In this document: one piece after another, positions 53,374 to 61,826 of the stretch
How the letters are laid out: every line of letters starts with the position of its first letter
Numbering within the stretch: position 1 is the first letter of the stretch
Assembly: GCF_037076455.1 (NCBI RefSeq)
Contig: NZ_AP028679.1
Coordinates: 4,293,501 to 4,357,500 of the forward strand
Direction: 5' to 3'
Origin: Desulfoferula mesophila
GTDB lineage: Bacteria; Desulfobacterota; Desulfarculia; Desulfarculales; Desulfarculaceae
Length of the DNA: 64,000 nt
The notes under the pieces: model-generated
The model's input: only the letters and a program-made list of their open reading frames with translations
The model's database searches: none
What the model was told of the DNA's origin: nothing
Position numbers and translations under genes: made by a program

Positions 53374-53471
53374 TGGCGGAAGTGCATGGGAATCGAACCC
53401 ACCTACCGCCTTACTCAGACGGTACACCGGATTTGAAGTCCGGGACGCCCACCAGTGACGTTTCCACTTCC
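53374..53471 (-). tRNA. selC: tRNA-Sec (anticodon TCA), attachment site
   Basis: Read leftwards, the gene starts GGAAGTGG and ends GCACTTCCGCCA with encoded CCA. The anticodon stem-loop GGACTTCAAATCC presents TCA. A long variable arm (TACCG..CGGTA) and the T-arm GTGGGTTCGATTCCCAT follow, and the discriminator is G. These are the marks of selenocysteine tRNA. It is 98 nt, so the cell can read UGA as selenocysteine. The 3' end faces the integrase, making it the likely attB. Confidence 0.96.
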
Positions 53472-53507
53472 GATATGGGCAAAACCTATCATCGGCGCCG
53501 GTTAGCG

Positions 53508-54962
53508 TCAAGAAGCGCCGTTATCATGCGCCTGTTTGGCCAGGGCCAACGCCTCTTCCCGACTGCCTATCTCTCCGTCCAGCTGGGCCTCGCGCACCAG
53601 GTTGAGCAAACGGCCCACCTCCTTGCCCGAGGCCAGCCCTAGGGCCTGCATGAGCTCGTGACCGTCCAGCAGGGGCGGCGCGGCCAGGGCGGCGGCCAAC
53701 TCCCGGTCGCGCAGCCGGGCCACCTCCTCATACAGGGCCAAAAGCCTACCTTCCGCCTCCGGGGGGCGCAAGGGCCCCCGACCGGCGATGGTGTCGGCCA
53801 TGGCCAGCATGAACAGGGCGGGCAGGTCGCGGCCCAGGGCCCCCAGCATGCGGCGCACCCCCCGGCGGGTGAGCTGGCCCCGGCCCTGGGCCCCCAGCAG
53901 ATGGAAAGGCCGCATGTGCTCGGCCACCAGGCGGCCCACCCAGGCCGCGTCGGCCTTGGCGAGCCCCAGGGCCCGGCAGCGCGCGGCGGCCATCGTGGCC
54001 CCCACGATCTCGTGGCGGTAAAAGGTGGCCCATTGCTCGTCCTTGACCTGGCGCATCGGCGGCTTGCCCAGGTCGTGCAGCAGGGCGGCGGTCATGAACA
54101 GGGAGCGGCGGTGCGGCTGGTCCAGGTAGGCCGGCCCTTCGGCGGCCAGGGCCCCGGAGACAGGCCCTTGCCCGGCCAGGAGCCGTCCGGCGGCGCGGGC
54201 GCAAGCCAGGCTGTGGCCCAACACATCCAAATGGTGGTAGGGATTTTGCTCCAGGCCCCGCCCGGCGGCCAACTCGGGGACCAGGCGGGTGAGCACCCCG
54301 CAGCGCTCCATGAGCCCCACCGCCTCCACGGCCCAAGGCCCGGCCATGAGGCGCAGCCACTCTCCCCCTATGCGCTCGGCGGCCACCCGGAAGAGCCCCG
54401 GCGCGGCCCCGGCCAAGCGGTATTCCAGGCCCGGCGCGGGGTTGAAGCCATGGGTGGCCACGAAGCGCAAGGCCCTGAGCACCCTTAGGGGATCGGCGCG
54501 CAACACGCCGGTACCGGCGGGCCTTAGCACCATGGCGGCCAAGTCGGCCCGGCCGCCGGTGGGGTCCAGCAAGGCGGCGGCGGGATCATCGGACCACAGG
54601 GCCCCCAGGGGCAGGGCCAGGGCGTTGACCGTGAAGTCGCGGGCGGCCAGGTCTTGGGCCAGGGTGGGGGCGCGCAGGCCGGCCAGATCCAGCTCGCCGT
54701 GCCCGGTCACCACCCGGCAGGTGGCGAACTCGCGCCCCAGGGGCACGAAGCGCCCGCCCAGGCGGGCGGCCAGGGCCTGGCCCAGGGCCATGGCCTCGCC
54801 GTGGACCGCCAGGTCCAAATCCGGTGGGCGGCGCTTTAACAGCAGGTCGCGCAGGGTGCCGCCGCACAACCAGAGCTCCGCCCCTTGCTCCCCGGCCAGT
54901 TCGGCCAGGGCGCCCAGGGCCGGATGTTCCCTGATCTGGCGCCACAGTTCCCCGTGGGTCAA
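53508..54962 (-). CDS. cca: CCA-adding enzyme / poly(A) polymerase family with HD domain
   Basis: A 484-residue nucleotidyltransferase, if started at the TTG at 54962 (AGGAAG six bases upstream, just past the stop of the LysM gene); a longer frame to 55037 overlaps that gene. The catalytic motif is GGTLRDLLLKRRPPDLDLAV; the flexible loop and RNA-binding motifs are DFTVNALALPLG and RADPLRVLRALRFVATHGF. An HD phosphohydrolase domain follows (LLHDLGKPPMRQV). It adds or repairs the 3' CCA of tRNAs. It lies next to selC on the core side of the integrase. Confidence 0.9.
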   Translation of the reverse strand: MTHGELWRQIREHPALGALAELAGEQGAELWLCGGTLRDLLLKRRPPDLDLAVHGEAMALGQALAARLGGRFVPLGREFATCRVVTGHGELDLAGLRAPTLAQDLAARDFTVNALALPLGALWSDDPAAALLDPTGGRADLAAMVLRPAGTGVLRADPLRVLRALRFVATHGFNPAPGLEYRLAGAAPGLFRVAAERIGGEWLRLMAGPWAVEAVGLMERCGVLTRLVPELAAGRGLEQNPYHHLDVLGHSLACARAAGRLLAGQGPVSGALAAEGPAYLDQPHRRSLFMTAALLHDLGKPPMRQVKDEQWATFYRHEIVGATMAAARCRALGLAKADAAWVGRLVAEHMRPFHLLGAQGRGQLTRRGVRRMLGALGRDLPALFMLAMADTIAGRGPLRPPEAEGRLLALYEEVARLRDRELAAALAAPPLLDGHELMQALGLASGKEVGRLLNLVREAQLDGEIGSREEALALAKQAHDNGAS

Positions 54963-54964
54963 GG

Positions 54965-56593
54965 CTACTTCCTGACCACGATTACCAGCTTTTCCCCGAT
55001 GTAGAGTTTGTCGCGCGATTTCAGCTTGGGGTTCCACTCCCTGATCTGGGCTATGGTCACATCATAGCCGCGGGCCAGGCCGTAGAGGGTTTGGCCGGGG
55101 CGCACCACGTGCTCTATGCGCACCGGTTTGGGCTGCGGCGCCGGGGCCGGGCGGGCCACCGAAGCCGGCTTGGCAGCCGGGGCCGGGCGGGCCGTGGAGG
55201 CCGGGCGGGTCTTGACCTGGGCAGCAACCCCGGCGACCTGCTTCTCCAATTGATCCAGGCGGCGATCCACGACCTTCTCGTCGCGGTTGTCGGCGGCGAT
55301 CTGCTTCTCCAGGGAACGAATGCGGGCGTTCAGGTTGGAGTCGGCCGCGGCGGGCTGCTGGCTCAGCCGGGCCAATTCCTTTTCCACCGCGTCCAGGCGT
55401 TTGTCCGCCTGCACCTCCTGGCGGGAGGGCTTGGCCTGGACCCGGCTAAGATCGGTGATCTGCTTTTCCAGGCCGTCCAAGCGCTTGGCCAGCAGGGGCG
55501 AGGCCAGGGGGGCTCCCTGCGCCGCCGGGGCGGCCACCGCCAAGGCGCTGACCTGCTTTTCCAAACGTTCCTGGCTGCGTTGCATGCGGCCCATGGTGGC
55601 GGTGAGCCCGGACAAAACCATGCCATGGCTCGTCACCTGCTGGGTCAGCCCGGAAGAGACCGGGGCCTGTCCCCCGGCCTGGGCCGCCGGACGCTGGGCC
55701 AGTTCCTGGACCTGCTTTTCCAGCGAGCCCAGCCGCTCTTGCAGCTTGGCGGAAACGGGCTCCCCCTTACCCTGAGCCTTGAGCTGTTTTTCCAGCTCGG
55801 CCACCCGGGCGGTCAGCTTGGCGTCGCCCTTGTCCGTGGCCGCCTGTTTCTGCATGTCCTTGACCAGTGCCTGGTTTTGTTTCTCCAGGGCAGCCACGGA
55901 TTTCTCCAGACCAGCCACCTTGGGAGCCAGCTTGGCCTCGCCCTTGTCGGCGCCCACATTTTTCACCGCGTCGGCCAAGGCATTGTTCTGCTTGTCCAAG
56001 GCGGTCACGCTCTGCTGCAGTTGGGCCAAGGCGGCGGCTTGCTTTCCGCGATCAGCCTCGGCGGCCTTGGCGGCTTGCTGGTCTTGCTGGCCCAGGGAGG
56101 CCAGGGCCTTTTCCAGCTTGTCCACCCGCGCGGCCAGCTTGGGGTTCACGGCGGCCTTGCCCGTGCCCTTGCCCGCTGGAACCGGAGCGGCGGACACCTC
56201 GGCCAGCTTTTTCTCCAGGGCTTCAACCCTGGCGGCCAGCTTGGCGTCTCCCTTGCCTCCGGCGGCGGGAGCTCCGCCCTGCCCGCTCCCCAGGCGCTTG
56301 TCCATCTGCTCCACGCGCTTTTCCAGGGCCAGGATGCGGAGGTTGGCGGACTCCGCGGCGCTGAGCACCTTGTCCAGGCGGGCGGGGTTGATGCCTTGGC
56401 CCGCCGGGCCTCCGGCGGGCGTGGGGGCCGCGGCCCCTCCCCCGAACAGACCGCTCAAGAGCACGTAGATCAGATACACCGCTCCCATGGCCACCAGGAT
56501 GGCCACCCCTATTTCCAGGGGCGAGAGGCGGAAACTGCGGCGGCCGCTCCCTTTGCCGGTGGGAAGCTTGGGGCCGGAAAGCACCTTGGGCAT
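54965..56593 (-). CDS. Membrane-anchored coiled-coil protein with C-terminal LysM
   Basis: A 542-residue protein: a basic N-terminus, one membrane helix (LEIGVAILVAMGAVYLIYVL, residues 26-45), then about 400 residues of repeated coiled-coil segments of the type LEKQV..L..R, mostly Ala, Lys, Gln and Leu, with Pro/Ala-rich linkers. The last 50 residues are a LysM domain (VVRPGQTLYGLARGYDVTIA, then REWNPKL, KLYIGEKLVI), which binds peptidoglycan. The long periplasmic coil could span from inner membrane to cell wall. Compositional bias makes long shadow frames on the other strand. Confidence 0.85.
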   Translation of the reverse strand: MPKVLSGPKLPTGKGSGRRSFRLSPLEIGVAILVAMGAVYLIYVLLSGLFGGGAAAPTPAGGPAGQGINPARLDKVLSAAESANLRILALEKRVEQMDKRLGSGQGGAPAAGGKGDAKLAARVEALEKKLAEVSAAPVPAGKGTGKAAVNPKLAARVDKLEKALASLGQQDQQAAKAAEADRGKQAAALAQLQQSVTALDKQNNALADAVKNVGADKGEAKLAPKVAGLEKSVAALEKQNQALVKDMQKQAATDKGDAKLTARVAELEKQLKAQGKGEPVSAKLQERLGSLEKQVQELAQRPAAQAGGQAPVSSGLTQQVTSHGMVLSGLTATMGRMQRSQERLEKQVSALAVAAPAAQGAPLASPLLAKRLDGLEKQITDLSRVQAKPSRQEVQADKRLDAVEKELARLSQQPAAADSNLNARIRSLEKQIAADNRDEKVVDRRLDQLEKQVAGVAAQVKTRPASTARPAPAAKPASVARPAPAPQPKPVRIEHVVRPGQTLYGLARGYDVTIAQIREWNPKLKSRDKLYIGEKLVIVVRK

Positions 56594-56727
56594 TAGTCAT
56601 CTCGCTACGTTATAGATGGCCCAAAACTAACAAAGCCCGGCGGGTTTAGCAAGGCCGCCATGTCTTGACGGCCCCCGGCGCTCGGCCTATGCTGGAGGCC
56701 TGCATAAGTCTAGCTTGAGGAGATGGC

Positions 56728-57522
56728 ATGGCCGAGTACGAAACGCTGCTGGTCCAGGACCACGGTCCGGTGCGCCAGATCACCCTGAACCAGCCCAAGA
56801 TGTTCAATCCCCTGGATTACTCCAGCGGGCCCGAGCTTATCCTGGCCCTGGAAAAGGCGGGGGCCGACCCGGCGGTGCGCGCGGTGGTGCTCACCGGGGC
56901 GGGCCCGGCCTTCAGCGGCGGGGGCAACGTGCGCGAGATGGCCAAGGCCCTGGCCGCCGGCGAGAAGATCAGCCTGTTCTTCTCGGAGCTGGCCGCGATT
57001 TTGCACCGCTCCATAAGCACCCTGCGCCGCCTGCCCAAGCCGGTGGTCTGCGCCCTCAACGGGGTGGCCAGCGGCGGGGGCCTCGGCTGGGCCCTGGGCT
57101 GCGACCTGGTGGTGGCCAGCACCAAGGCCAGCTTCGATCCCGGCTACATCCGCATCGCGGTGAACCCAGACGGCGGCAGCACCGCCCTGCTCACCCGGGT
57201 ATTGGGCCTGCAAAGGGCCAGCGCCTTCTTCATGCTCTCGGAGGCCATCGACGCCCCCACCGCCCTGGCCTGGGGATTGGTCAACCGGGTGGTGGAGCCC
57301 GAGGCGCTCTTGGACGAGGCCTTGGCCCTGGCCCAGCGCCTGGCCCAGGGACCGGCCGCCGCCCTGGCCCAGACCAAGGCTCTGTTGAACCAGGCCCTGT
57401 TCGGCGACCTGGAGACGGTGATGGAAAACGAGCGCCAGGGCCTGTGCCGCCTGAGCGACCAGCCGGACTTCGCCGAGGGCATCGCCGCCTTTTTTGAAAA
57501 AAGGAAGCCCAAGTTTGCCTGA
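56728..57522 (+). CDS. Enoyl-CoA hydratase/isomerase (crotonase) family
   Basis: A 264-residue crotonase-fold enzyme. The oxyanion hole is formed by AFSGGGNVREM and by GVASGGGLGWALGCDLV. The position of the second hydratase Glu is replaced by NPDGGSTALL, the pattern of isomerase/PaaG-type members, so it may isomerise or hydrate enoyl-CoA. It is divergent from the LysM gene, followed immediately by a Yip1 gene with overlapping ends. It could supply the hydratase step missing from the 18-32 kb array, but it lies in core DNA. Confidence 0.9.
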   Translation: MAEYETLLVQDHGPVRQITLNQPKMFNPLDYSSGPELILALEKAGADPAVRAVVLTGAGPAFSGGGNVREMAKALAAGEKISLFFSELAAILHRSISTLRRLPKPVVCALNGVASGGGLGWALGCDLVVASTKASFDPGYIRIAVNPDGGSTALLTRVLGLQRASAFFMLSEAIDAPTALAWGLVNRVVEPEALLDEALALAQRLAQGPAAALAQTKALLNQALFGDLETVMENERQGLCRLSDQPDFAEGIAAFFEKRKPKFA

Positions 57523-58135
57523 GACCTCCTACGACCAAGCCCAAGGCCCCCAGGCCCCGCCGCCCATCCAGATGCCCTGGGAAAACCCCGGCGCGGGGGC
57601 CAAGGCCTTTTTCGCCACCATGTACGGCATCATGGCCAAGCCCCGCTGGGCCCTCTCCGCCCGGCCGGCGGCCTCTTGGCCCCGCTGGGTCGTCTTCGCG
57701 GTGGGCATGTGGCTGCTGGTCTTTTTGGCCCGCTACCTGTTCATCTTCGCCTGGAGCCTGGAGGAAACCGGCGGCGGCATATCGGTGCTGCTGCTGGGCC
57801 TGATGGGCATGTTCATTCAGGCGGCGATCTTTTTGCCCATCTACAGCGGGGCGGTGCACCTGACGCTGCGCATCCTGGCCAAGAACGGCCCCTACCCGCC
57901 CTTTCCCCTGGTGCTGCGCCTGGTGTGCTACAGCCAGGTGACCACCGCCGCCCTATTGGTGCCCATGATCGGCATCTTCGCCCACCTGCTGTGGAACATC
58001 TACGTGCTGGCCGTGGGGCTCAACGTGGGCCTGGGCCAGGACAAGCGCAGCGCCATCCTGAGCGTGGTGCTGCCCATGGTGGGCTTTTTCCTGCTGGGCA
58101 TGCTTTTGGCCGGTCTGAGCCTGGGCGGGGCCTAG
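57515..58135 (+). CDS. Yip1-domain membrane protein, first
   Basis: A 206-residue protein with about five transmembrane segments. The start is probably the TTG at 57515, overlapping the previous stop; AAGGA lies about 10 bases upstream. The opening MPWENPGAGAKAFFATMYGI and the later AVHLTLRILAKNGPYPPFPL, VCYSQVTTAALLVPMIG fit bacterial Yip1 family proteins. Function is not established in bacteria. The next gene is a related protein. Confidence 0.75.
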   Translation: MPETSYDQAQGPQAPPPIQMPWENPGAGAKAFFATMYGIMAKPRWALSARPAASWPRWVVFAVGMWLLVFLARYLFIFAWSLEETGGGISVLLLGLMGMFIQAAIFLPIYSGAVHLTLRILAKNGPYPPFPLVLRLVCYSQVTTAALLVPMIGIFAHLLWNIYVLAVGLNVGLGQDKRSAILSVVLPMVGFFLLGMLLAGLSLGGA

Positions 58136-58138
58136 GAC

Positions 58139-58669
58139 GTGGAAACCGCCCGCCGCCCCCTGGCCTGGGAAGTCCTGCAAGGCCCCCTATGGGGCCTGCC
58201 CGCCACCTGGTGGGCGGTGTGCCGCCATCCCTATGCCGCCTTCGCCGAGGCGCGCCGCGGCGGCCTGCTCCGGGCCGCGCTCTTCGCGGTGATCTGCACC
58301 CTGCTGCCCATGGCGGTCATGTGGCCCCTGGGGCTCTCCCCGGCCGGGCCGGTGCCCTGGCTGGTGCTGTTGGGCTTCATGCCGCTCAACGCGGCCATCA
58401 TCCACGTGATGTTCATGGCCCTGGGCGCGGCGGGCAAGAACCTGGGCGACACCCTCAGGGTGGCTTGTTACGCCCAGGGGCCGGCGCTGCTCACGGTGAT
58501 CCCCGTGGCGGGCCTGGCCGGCTTCGCGGTGTGGAACCTGGTGATCCTGGTCTACGGCCTGGCCGCCGCCCACCGCACTCCGGTGCGCCTGTCGCTGGTG
58601 GCCAACCTCATCCCGGTGGTGTTCTCCCTGGCCCTGTCCCTGTCCGGGGCCGGGGCGCTGTTCCAATAA
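58139..58669 (+). CDS. Yip1-domain membrane protein, second
   Basis: A 176-residue protein starting at GTG 58139, three bases after the previous gene. It has about five hydrophobic segments and the same plan as its neighbour: WWAVCRHPYAAFAEARRGGL, GAAGKNLGDTLRVACYAQGP. The pair probably arose by tandem duplication and may form a hetero-oligomer. Confidence 0.75.
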   Translation: METARRPLAWEVLQGPLWGLPATWWAVCRHPYAAFAEARRGGLLRAALFAVICTLLPMAVMWPLGLSPAGPVPWLVLLGFMPLNAAIIHVMFMALGAAGKNLGDTLRVACYAQGPALLTVIPVAGLAGFAVWNLVILVYGLAAAHRTPVRLSLVANLIPVVFSLALSLSGAGALFQ

Positions 58670-58670
58670 A

Positions 58671-58695
58671 AAAACCCCCTCCCGGCGGGAGGGGG
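58671..58695 (-). terminator. Terminator of the FmdB-type gene
   Basis: CCCCCTCCC/GGGAGGGGG forms a 9-bp stem (58675-58695) with a CGGC/G loop. Read leftwards it is followed by TTTTTTTATTGG, so it ends transcripts from the zinc-ribbon gene. It may also act on rightward transcripts, without a T-run. A second small hairpin, TCGGCGC/GCGCCGA, lies at 58707-58725. Confidence 0.85.
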
Positions 58696-58740
58696 CATTG
58701 GGGGCTCTCGGCGCGAACCGCGCCGACGGGTTTAGCCCGC

Positions 58741-58953
58741 TCAGGAAAAGCCCGAGCCGCCGCAGCCGGAGCTGGAGGAGGCCGCCGCCCCGGCCAGGGA
58801 GTCCAGCCCCTTGCCCGCCGAGCTGAAGCAGCTCATCAGGCGCTCCTTTTTCTTGGAGCCGCACTTGGGGCATTCCACCGAATCGGGGCTGCCCATCACT
58901 AGGGCCTCGTACTCATGGCCGCATTTACCGCATTTGTATTCATAGATGGGCAC
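58741..58953 (-). CDS. FmdB-family zinc-ribbon protein
   Basis: A 70-residue protein with the FmdB start MPIYEYKCGKCGHEYEALV and a second Cys pair in VECPKCGSKKKE, forming a C4 zinc ribbon (Cys 8, 11, 28, 31). The tail is Ser/Gly-rich (SSSSGCGGSGFS). These small proteins are widespread; a regulatory or chaperone-like role is often suggested but not proven. Confidence 0.92.
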   Translation of the reverse strand: MPIYEYKCGKCGHEYEALVMGSPDSVECPKCGSKKKERLMSCFSSAGKGLDSLAGAAASSSSGCGGSGFS

Positions 58954-59102
58954 TTCGTTTCCTCCGCTTGGTCATTGGTATAAATGATAAGCAGGAATCG
59001 TTGTCTGTCAAGGCAAGGGCCCGGAAGGGGCCGCCCTTGTAAAACGCCTCCCCATATCCGACAATGAATGCCGTCGCGACCCCCATTCGGTAAAGGAAAC
59101 CC

Positions 59103-60521
59103 ATGGCCGCCAACCCTCCCATAGCCCTGTTGCAGGTGAGCGGCGACAAGGCCCGGGGCCGGGCCATGCAAAAGTGGCTGCAAGGCCGCGACGTGGAAGT
59201 GAGCCTGGCCGCCGGCGCCCAGGAGGCCCTGGCCCTGGCCGACCAGAGCTATTTCGACCTGGCCCTTCTGTCCGACCCCCTGGGCGGCGAGCCCGTCGCT
59301 CCCCTGCTGGAGCGCTTTACCCAGCTTTTTCCCGCCACGGTGGTCACCGTGTTCAGCGACCGGCCCCAGGCCCGGGAGGCGGTGTCCGCCCTGCGCCGGG
59401 GGGCCTTCGACTACGTGGCCACCCCCCGAAACCGCGAGGAGCTGTGGGCCGTGGTGGAGGCGGCCCTGGAGCATCGCAACCACCGCCTGCGGCCCCCCGC
59501 CCAGGCCCGTCCGGCGCCCCCCGCCTATGACGTGCAACATCTGATGGGCCAAAGCAGGGCCATCCAGCAGGTGTTCCGCCTGATCCTCAAGGTGGCCCCC
59601 AGCGACAGCACGGTGCTCATCCTGGGCGAAAGCGGCACGGGCAAGGAGCTGGTGGCCCGGGCCATCCACCACCATTCGCCCCGGCGCGACGCCCCCCTGG
59701 TGTCGGTGAACTGCGGGGCCATTCCCGGCGAGCTGTTGGAGAGCGAGCTGTTCGGCCACGAGCGGGGGGCCTTTACCGGGGCGGTGCGCAGCCGGGTGGG
59801 GCGTTTCGAGCTGGCCCAGGGCGGCACCATCTTTCTGGACGAGATCGGCGACCTGCCCCCCCATCTCCAGGTGAAGATTCTCCGAGTGTTGCAGGAGCAC
59901 GCCTTCGAGCGGGTGGGCGGCACCCGCACCATCCAGGTGGACCTTCGGGTGGTGGCCGCCACCAACCAGGACCTGGCCGCCCAGGTGGCCGCCGGCGAGT
60001 TCCGCGAGGACCTTTACTACCGCCTCAACGTGGTGCCCATCACCGTGCCCCCCCTGCGCCAGCGGCGCAGCGACATCCCCCTGTTGGGCCGCTTCTTTTT
60101 GGAGCGCCTGCACCGGGAGAAGGGCCTGGGGCCCAAGACGCTGCACCCCGAGGCGGCCGAGCGCCTGCTGCGCTACGACTGGCCGGGCAACGTGCGCGAG
60201 TTGGAAAACCTCCTGGAGCGCCTGGTGGTGCTGGCCGAGGGCGAGGTGATCGGCCCCGAGGACCTGCCCCCCTCCCTGGGCCGGGAGCGGCTCCTGGCCC
60301 CGGAGGCGCCGCCCCCGGCGGAGCTGCCCCCCGGCGGCCTGGACCTGAAGGAGACCCTGGGGCAAGTGGAGCGGCGGCTCATCGCCCAGGCCCTGGCCCA
60401 GAGCGGCGGGGTCAAGGCCCAGGCCGCCGCCCTGTTGGGGCTCAACCGCACCACCCTGGTGCAAAAACTCAAGAAGATGGGCGGCCCGCCCCCCGGCGGC
60501 GCCGACCCCGGCGATAACTAA
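59103..60521 (+). CDS. Sigma-54-dependent activator with degenerate receiver
   Basis: A 472-residue NtrC-type regulator. Residues 6-125 are a receiver-like domain, 147-375 the AAA+ domain (Walker A GESGTGKE at 175-182, GAFTGA at 222-227, Walker B GTIFLDEIGDL, Arg finger region YDWPGNVRELENLLERL), and the C-terminus a Fis-type HTH (AQAAALLGLNRTTLVQKLKK). The phospho-acceptor Asp is replaced by Ser57 (LALLSDPLGG), the acidic pocket (LLQVSGD) and the conserved Lys (VATPRN) are also lost, so it is probably not controlled by phosphorylation. No kinase gene is nearby. A long frame on the opposite strand is its shadow. Confidence 0.92.
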   Translation: MAANPPIALLQVSGDKARGRAMQKWLQGRDVEVSLAAGAQEALALADQSYFDLALLSDPLGGEPVAPLLERFTQLFPATVVTVFSDRPQAREAVSALRRGAFDYVATPRNREELWAVVEAALEHRNHRLRPPAQARPAPPAYDVQHLMGQSRAIQQVFRLILKVAPSDSTVLILGESGTGKELVARAIHHHSPRRDAPLVSVNCGAIPGELLESELFGHERGAFTGAVRSRVGRFELAQGGTIFLDEIGDLPPHLQVKILRVLQEHAFERVGGTRTIQVDLRVVAATNQDLAAQVAAGEFREDLYYRLNVVPITVPPLRQRRSDIPLLGRFFLERLHREKGLGPKTLHPEAAERLLRYDWPGNVRELENLLERLVVLAEGEVIGPEDLPPSLGRERLLAPEAPPPAELPPGGLDLKETLGQVERRLIAQALAQSGGVKAQAAALLGLNRTTLVQKLKKMGGPPPGGADPGDN

Positions 60522-60535
60522 GGGAGGCAAAGCAA

Positions 60536-61300
60536 ATGTGGCAACAGCACCTGGCCGGGCGCGACATCGGCCTCTATCTGGGGCGCGGCGGTTTCGATCC
60601 CGCCCGGCCCAGCCTGCTGCTCATCCACGGGGCGGGCGGCCGGGGCGAGGCCTTTCTGCCCCAGCTGAGCAACCTCAAGGAGATCAACGTGGCCGCCCTG
60701 GATCTGCCCGGCCACTTCGCCACCCCCGGCCCCGGCATGCGAAGGGTGGGCGACTACGCCGAGTGGGTGGGCGAGTTCCTGGCCGCCGGTCCGCTGAGGC
60801 CGGTGGTGCTGGGCCACTCCATGGGCGGGGCCATCGTGCAGGAGCTGGCCCTGACCCATCCCGAGCTGATGCGCGGGGTCATCCTCATGAGCACCGGGCC
60901 CCATCTGCCGGTGAACCCGGCCCTGCTGGCGGCCATACTGCAGGACTTCCCCAGCGCGGTGCGCACCATGGTGGGCTGGGCCTACAGCAAGGAGGTGGAC
61001 CCCGCCATCCTGCGCCAGGGGGTGGAGCAGATGGGCCAGAACGATCCCCAGGTGCTGCACGGCGATTTGTCCGCCTGCGACGCCTTTGACAGCACCGAGC
61101 GTTTGGCCGGGCTGGGCCTGCCCACCCTGATCGTGGTGGGCGAGCGGGACAAGATGACCCCGCCCGAGCTGAGCCGGGCCATGGCCCAGGCCATACCGGA
61201 CGCCGAGCTGAAGATCATCGAGGGCGGCAGCCACATGTTGCAGTTGGAAAAGTTCCGGGAGGCCAACCAGGCCATCGCCCAGTTCATGGGGCGTTTTTAG
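60536..61300 (+). CDS. Alpha/beta hydrolase
   Basis: A 254-residue hydrolase. The oxyanion motif is LLIHGAGGRGEAFLPQ, the nucleophile elbow GHSMGGAIVQELALTHPELM, an Asp in VVGERDKMTP and a His in IEGGSHMLQLEKF complete the catalytic triad. It begins 14 bases after the sigma-54 regulator, and AGGGAGG overlaps that gene's end, so they may be co-transcribed. An esterase or thioesterase/lactonase role is possible; the substrate is unknown. Confidence 0.9.
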   Translation: MWQQHLAGRDIGLYLGRGGFDPARPSLLLIHGAGGRGEAFLPQLSNLKEINVAALDLPGHFATPGPGMRRVGDYAEWVGEFLAAGPLRPVVLGHSMGGAIVQELALTHPELMRGVILMSTGPHLPVNPALLAAILQDFPSAVRTMVGWAYSKEVDPAILRQGVEQMGQNDPQVLHGDLSACDAFDSTERLAGLGLPTLIVVGERDKMTPPELSRAMAQAIPDAELKIIEGGSHMLQLEKFREANQAIAQFMGRF

Positions 61301-61319
61301 CCCGCATATCCAAGGATGG

Positions 61320-61826
61320 CTAGATAAGCCCCGCCAGGCCCATGACCGGCGCCAGGGAGGGGCAGGCCCGGGCGGGGTCGGCGGCCAGGGCGCGGGCCTG
61401 GTCCAGGCTGAACAGCCCCATCTCGGCGATCTCCTCGGGGTCGGGGAAGGGCTGCCTGTCGCTTTGGGCGCTAAACACCCCGGAAAACTCGCCCTGGGTG
61501 GCCGGGCCGGCGGGCACCTTGCCCACATAGGTCAGCACCAGGCTGAGGCCCAGCTCCTCTTGCAGCTCCCGCCGGGCGGCCGTTTCGTAGTCCTCGCCGG
61601 GGTCCACGTGGCCGCTGGCCGAGGAAGTCCACAGGCCGGGGTAGGTGTCCTTGGCCGCGCTGCGCCGTTGCAGCCACAGGCGTCCCTCGGAGTCGAACAC
61701 CAGCACGTGCACCGCCCGGTGCAGCAGGCCCTCGCGGTGCACCCGCCCACGGGGGGCCACGCCCACCTGGCGGTCGTCCTCATCCACCACGGGCAGCAGT
61801 TCGTCGGGGTTTTGGGCCGGGCTCAT
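61320..61826 (-). CDS. Nudix hydrolase, IPP-isomerase-like
   Basis: A 168-residue protein with a complete Nudix box (residues 72-94; GHVDPGEDYE then AARRELQEELGL). Upstream is LPVVDEDDRQVGVAPRGRVH and LHRAVHVLVFDSEGRLWLQR, the layout of the YfcD/IDI branch. Members hydrolyse nucleoside-diphosphate-linked compounds or isomerise isopentenyl diphosphate; the residues that define IDI are not all evident. The start overlaps the upstream stop (ATGA). The frame continuing to 62276 is in another coding region's space and is rejected. Confidence 0.9.
   Translation of the reverse strand: MSPAQNPDELLPVVDEDDRQVGVAPRGRVHREGLLHRAVHVLVFDSEGRLWLQRRSAAKDTYPGLWTSSASGHVDPGEDYETAARRELQEELGLSLVLTYVGKVPAGPATQGEFSGVFSAQSDRQPFPDPEEIAEMGLFSLDQARALAADPARACPSLAPVMGLAGLI

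Noticed and set aside
53374-53400. Second copy of the selC 3' end as the left attachment site inside the window
   Set aside because: I looked for TGGCGGAAGTGCATGGG and close variants and saw none; only short partial matches occur, such as the IS21 ends.
55091-56596. 501-codon open frame opposite the LysM protein
   Set aside because: Caused by the biased composition of the coiled-coil repeats; no credible domain.
58899-60530. 543-codon open frame opposite the sigma-54 regulator
   Set aside because: Low-complexity product and full overlap with a gene carrying GAFTGA and Walker motifs.
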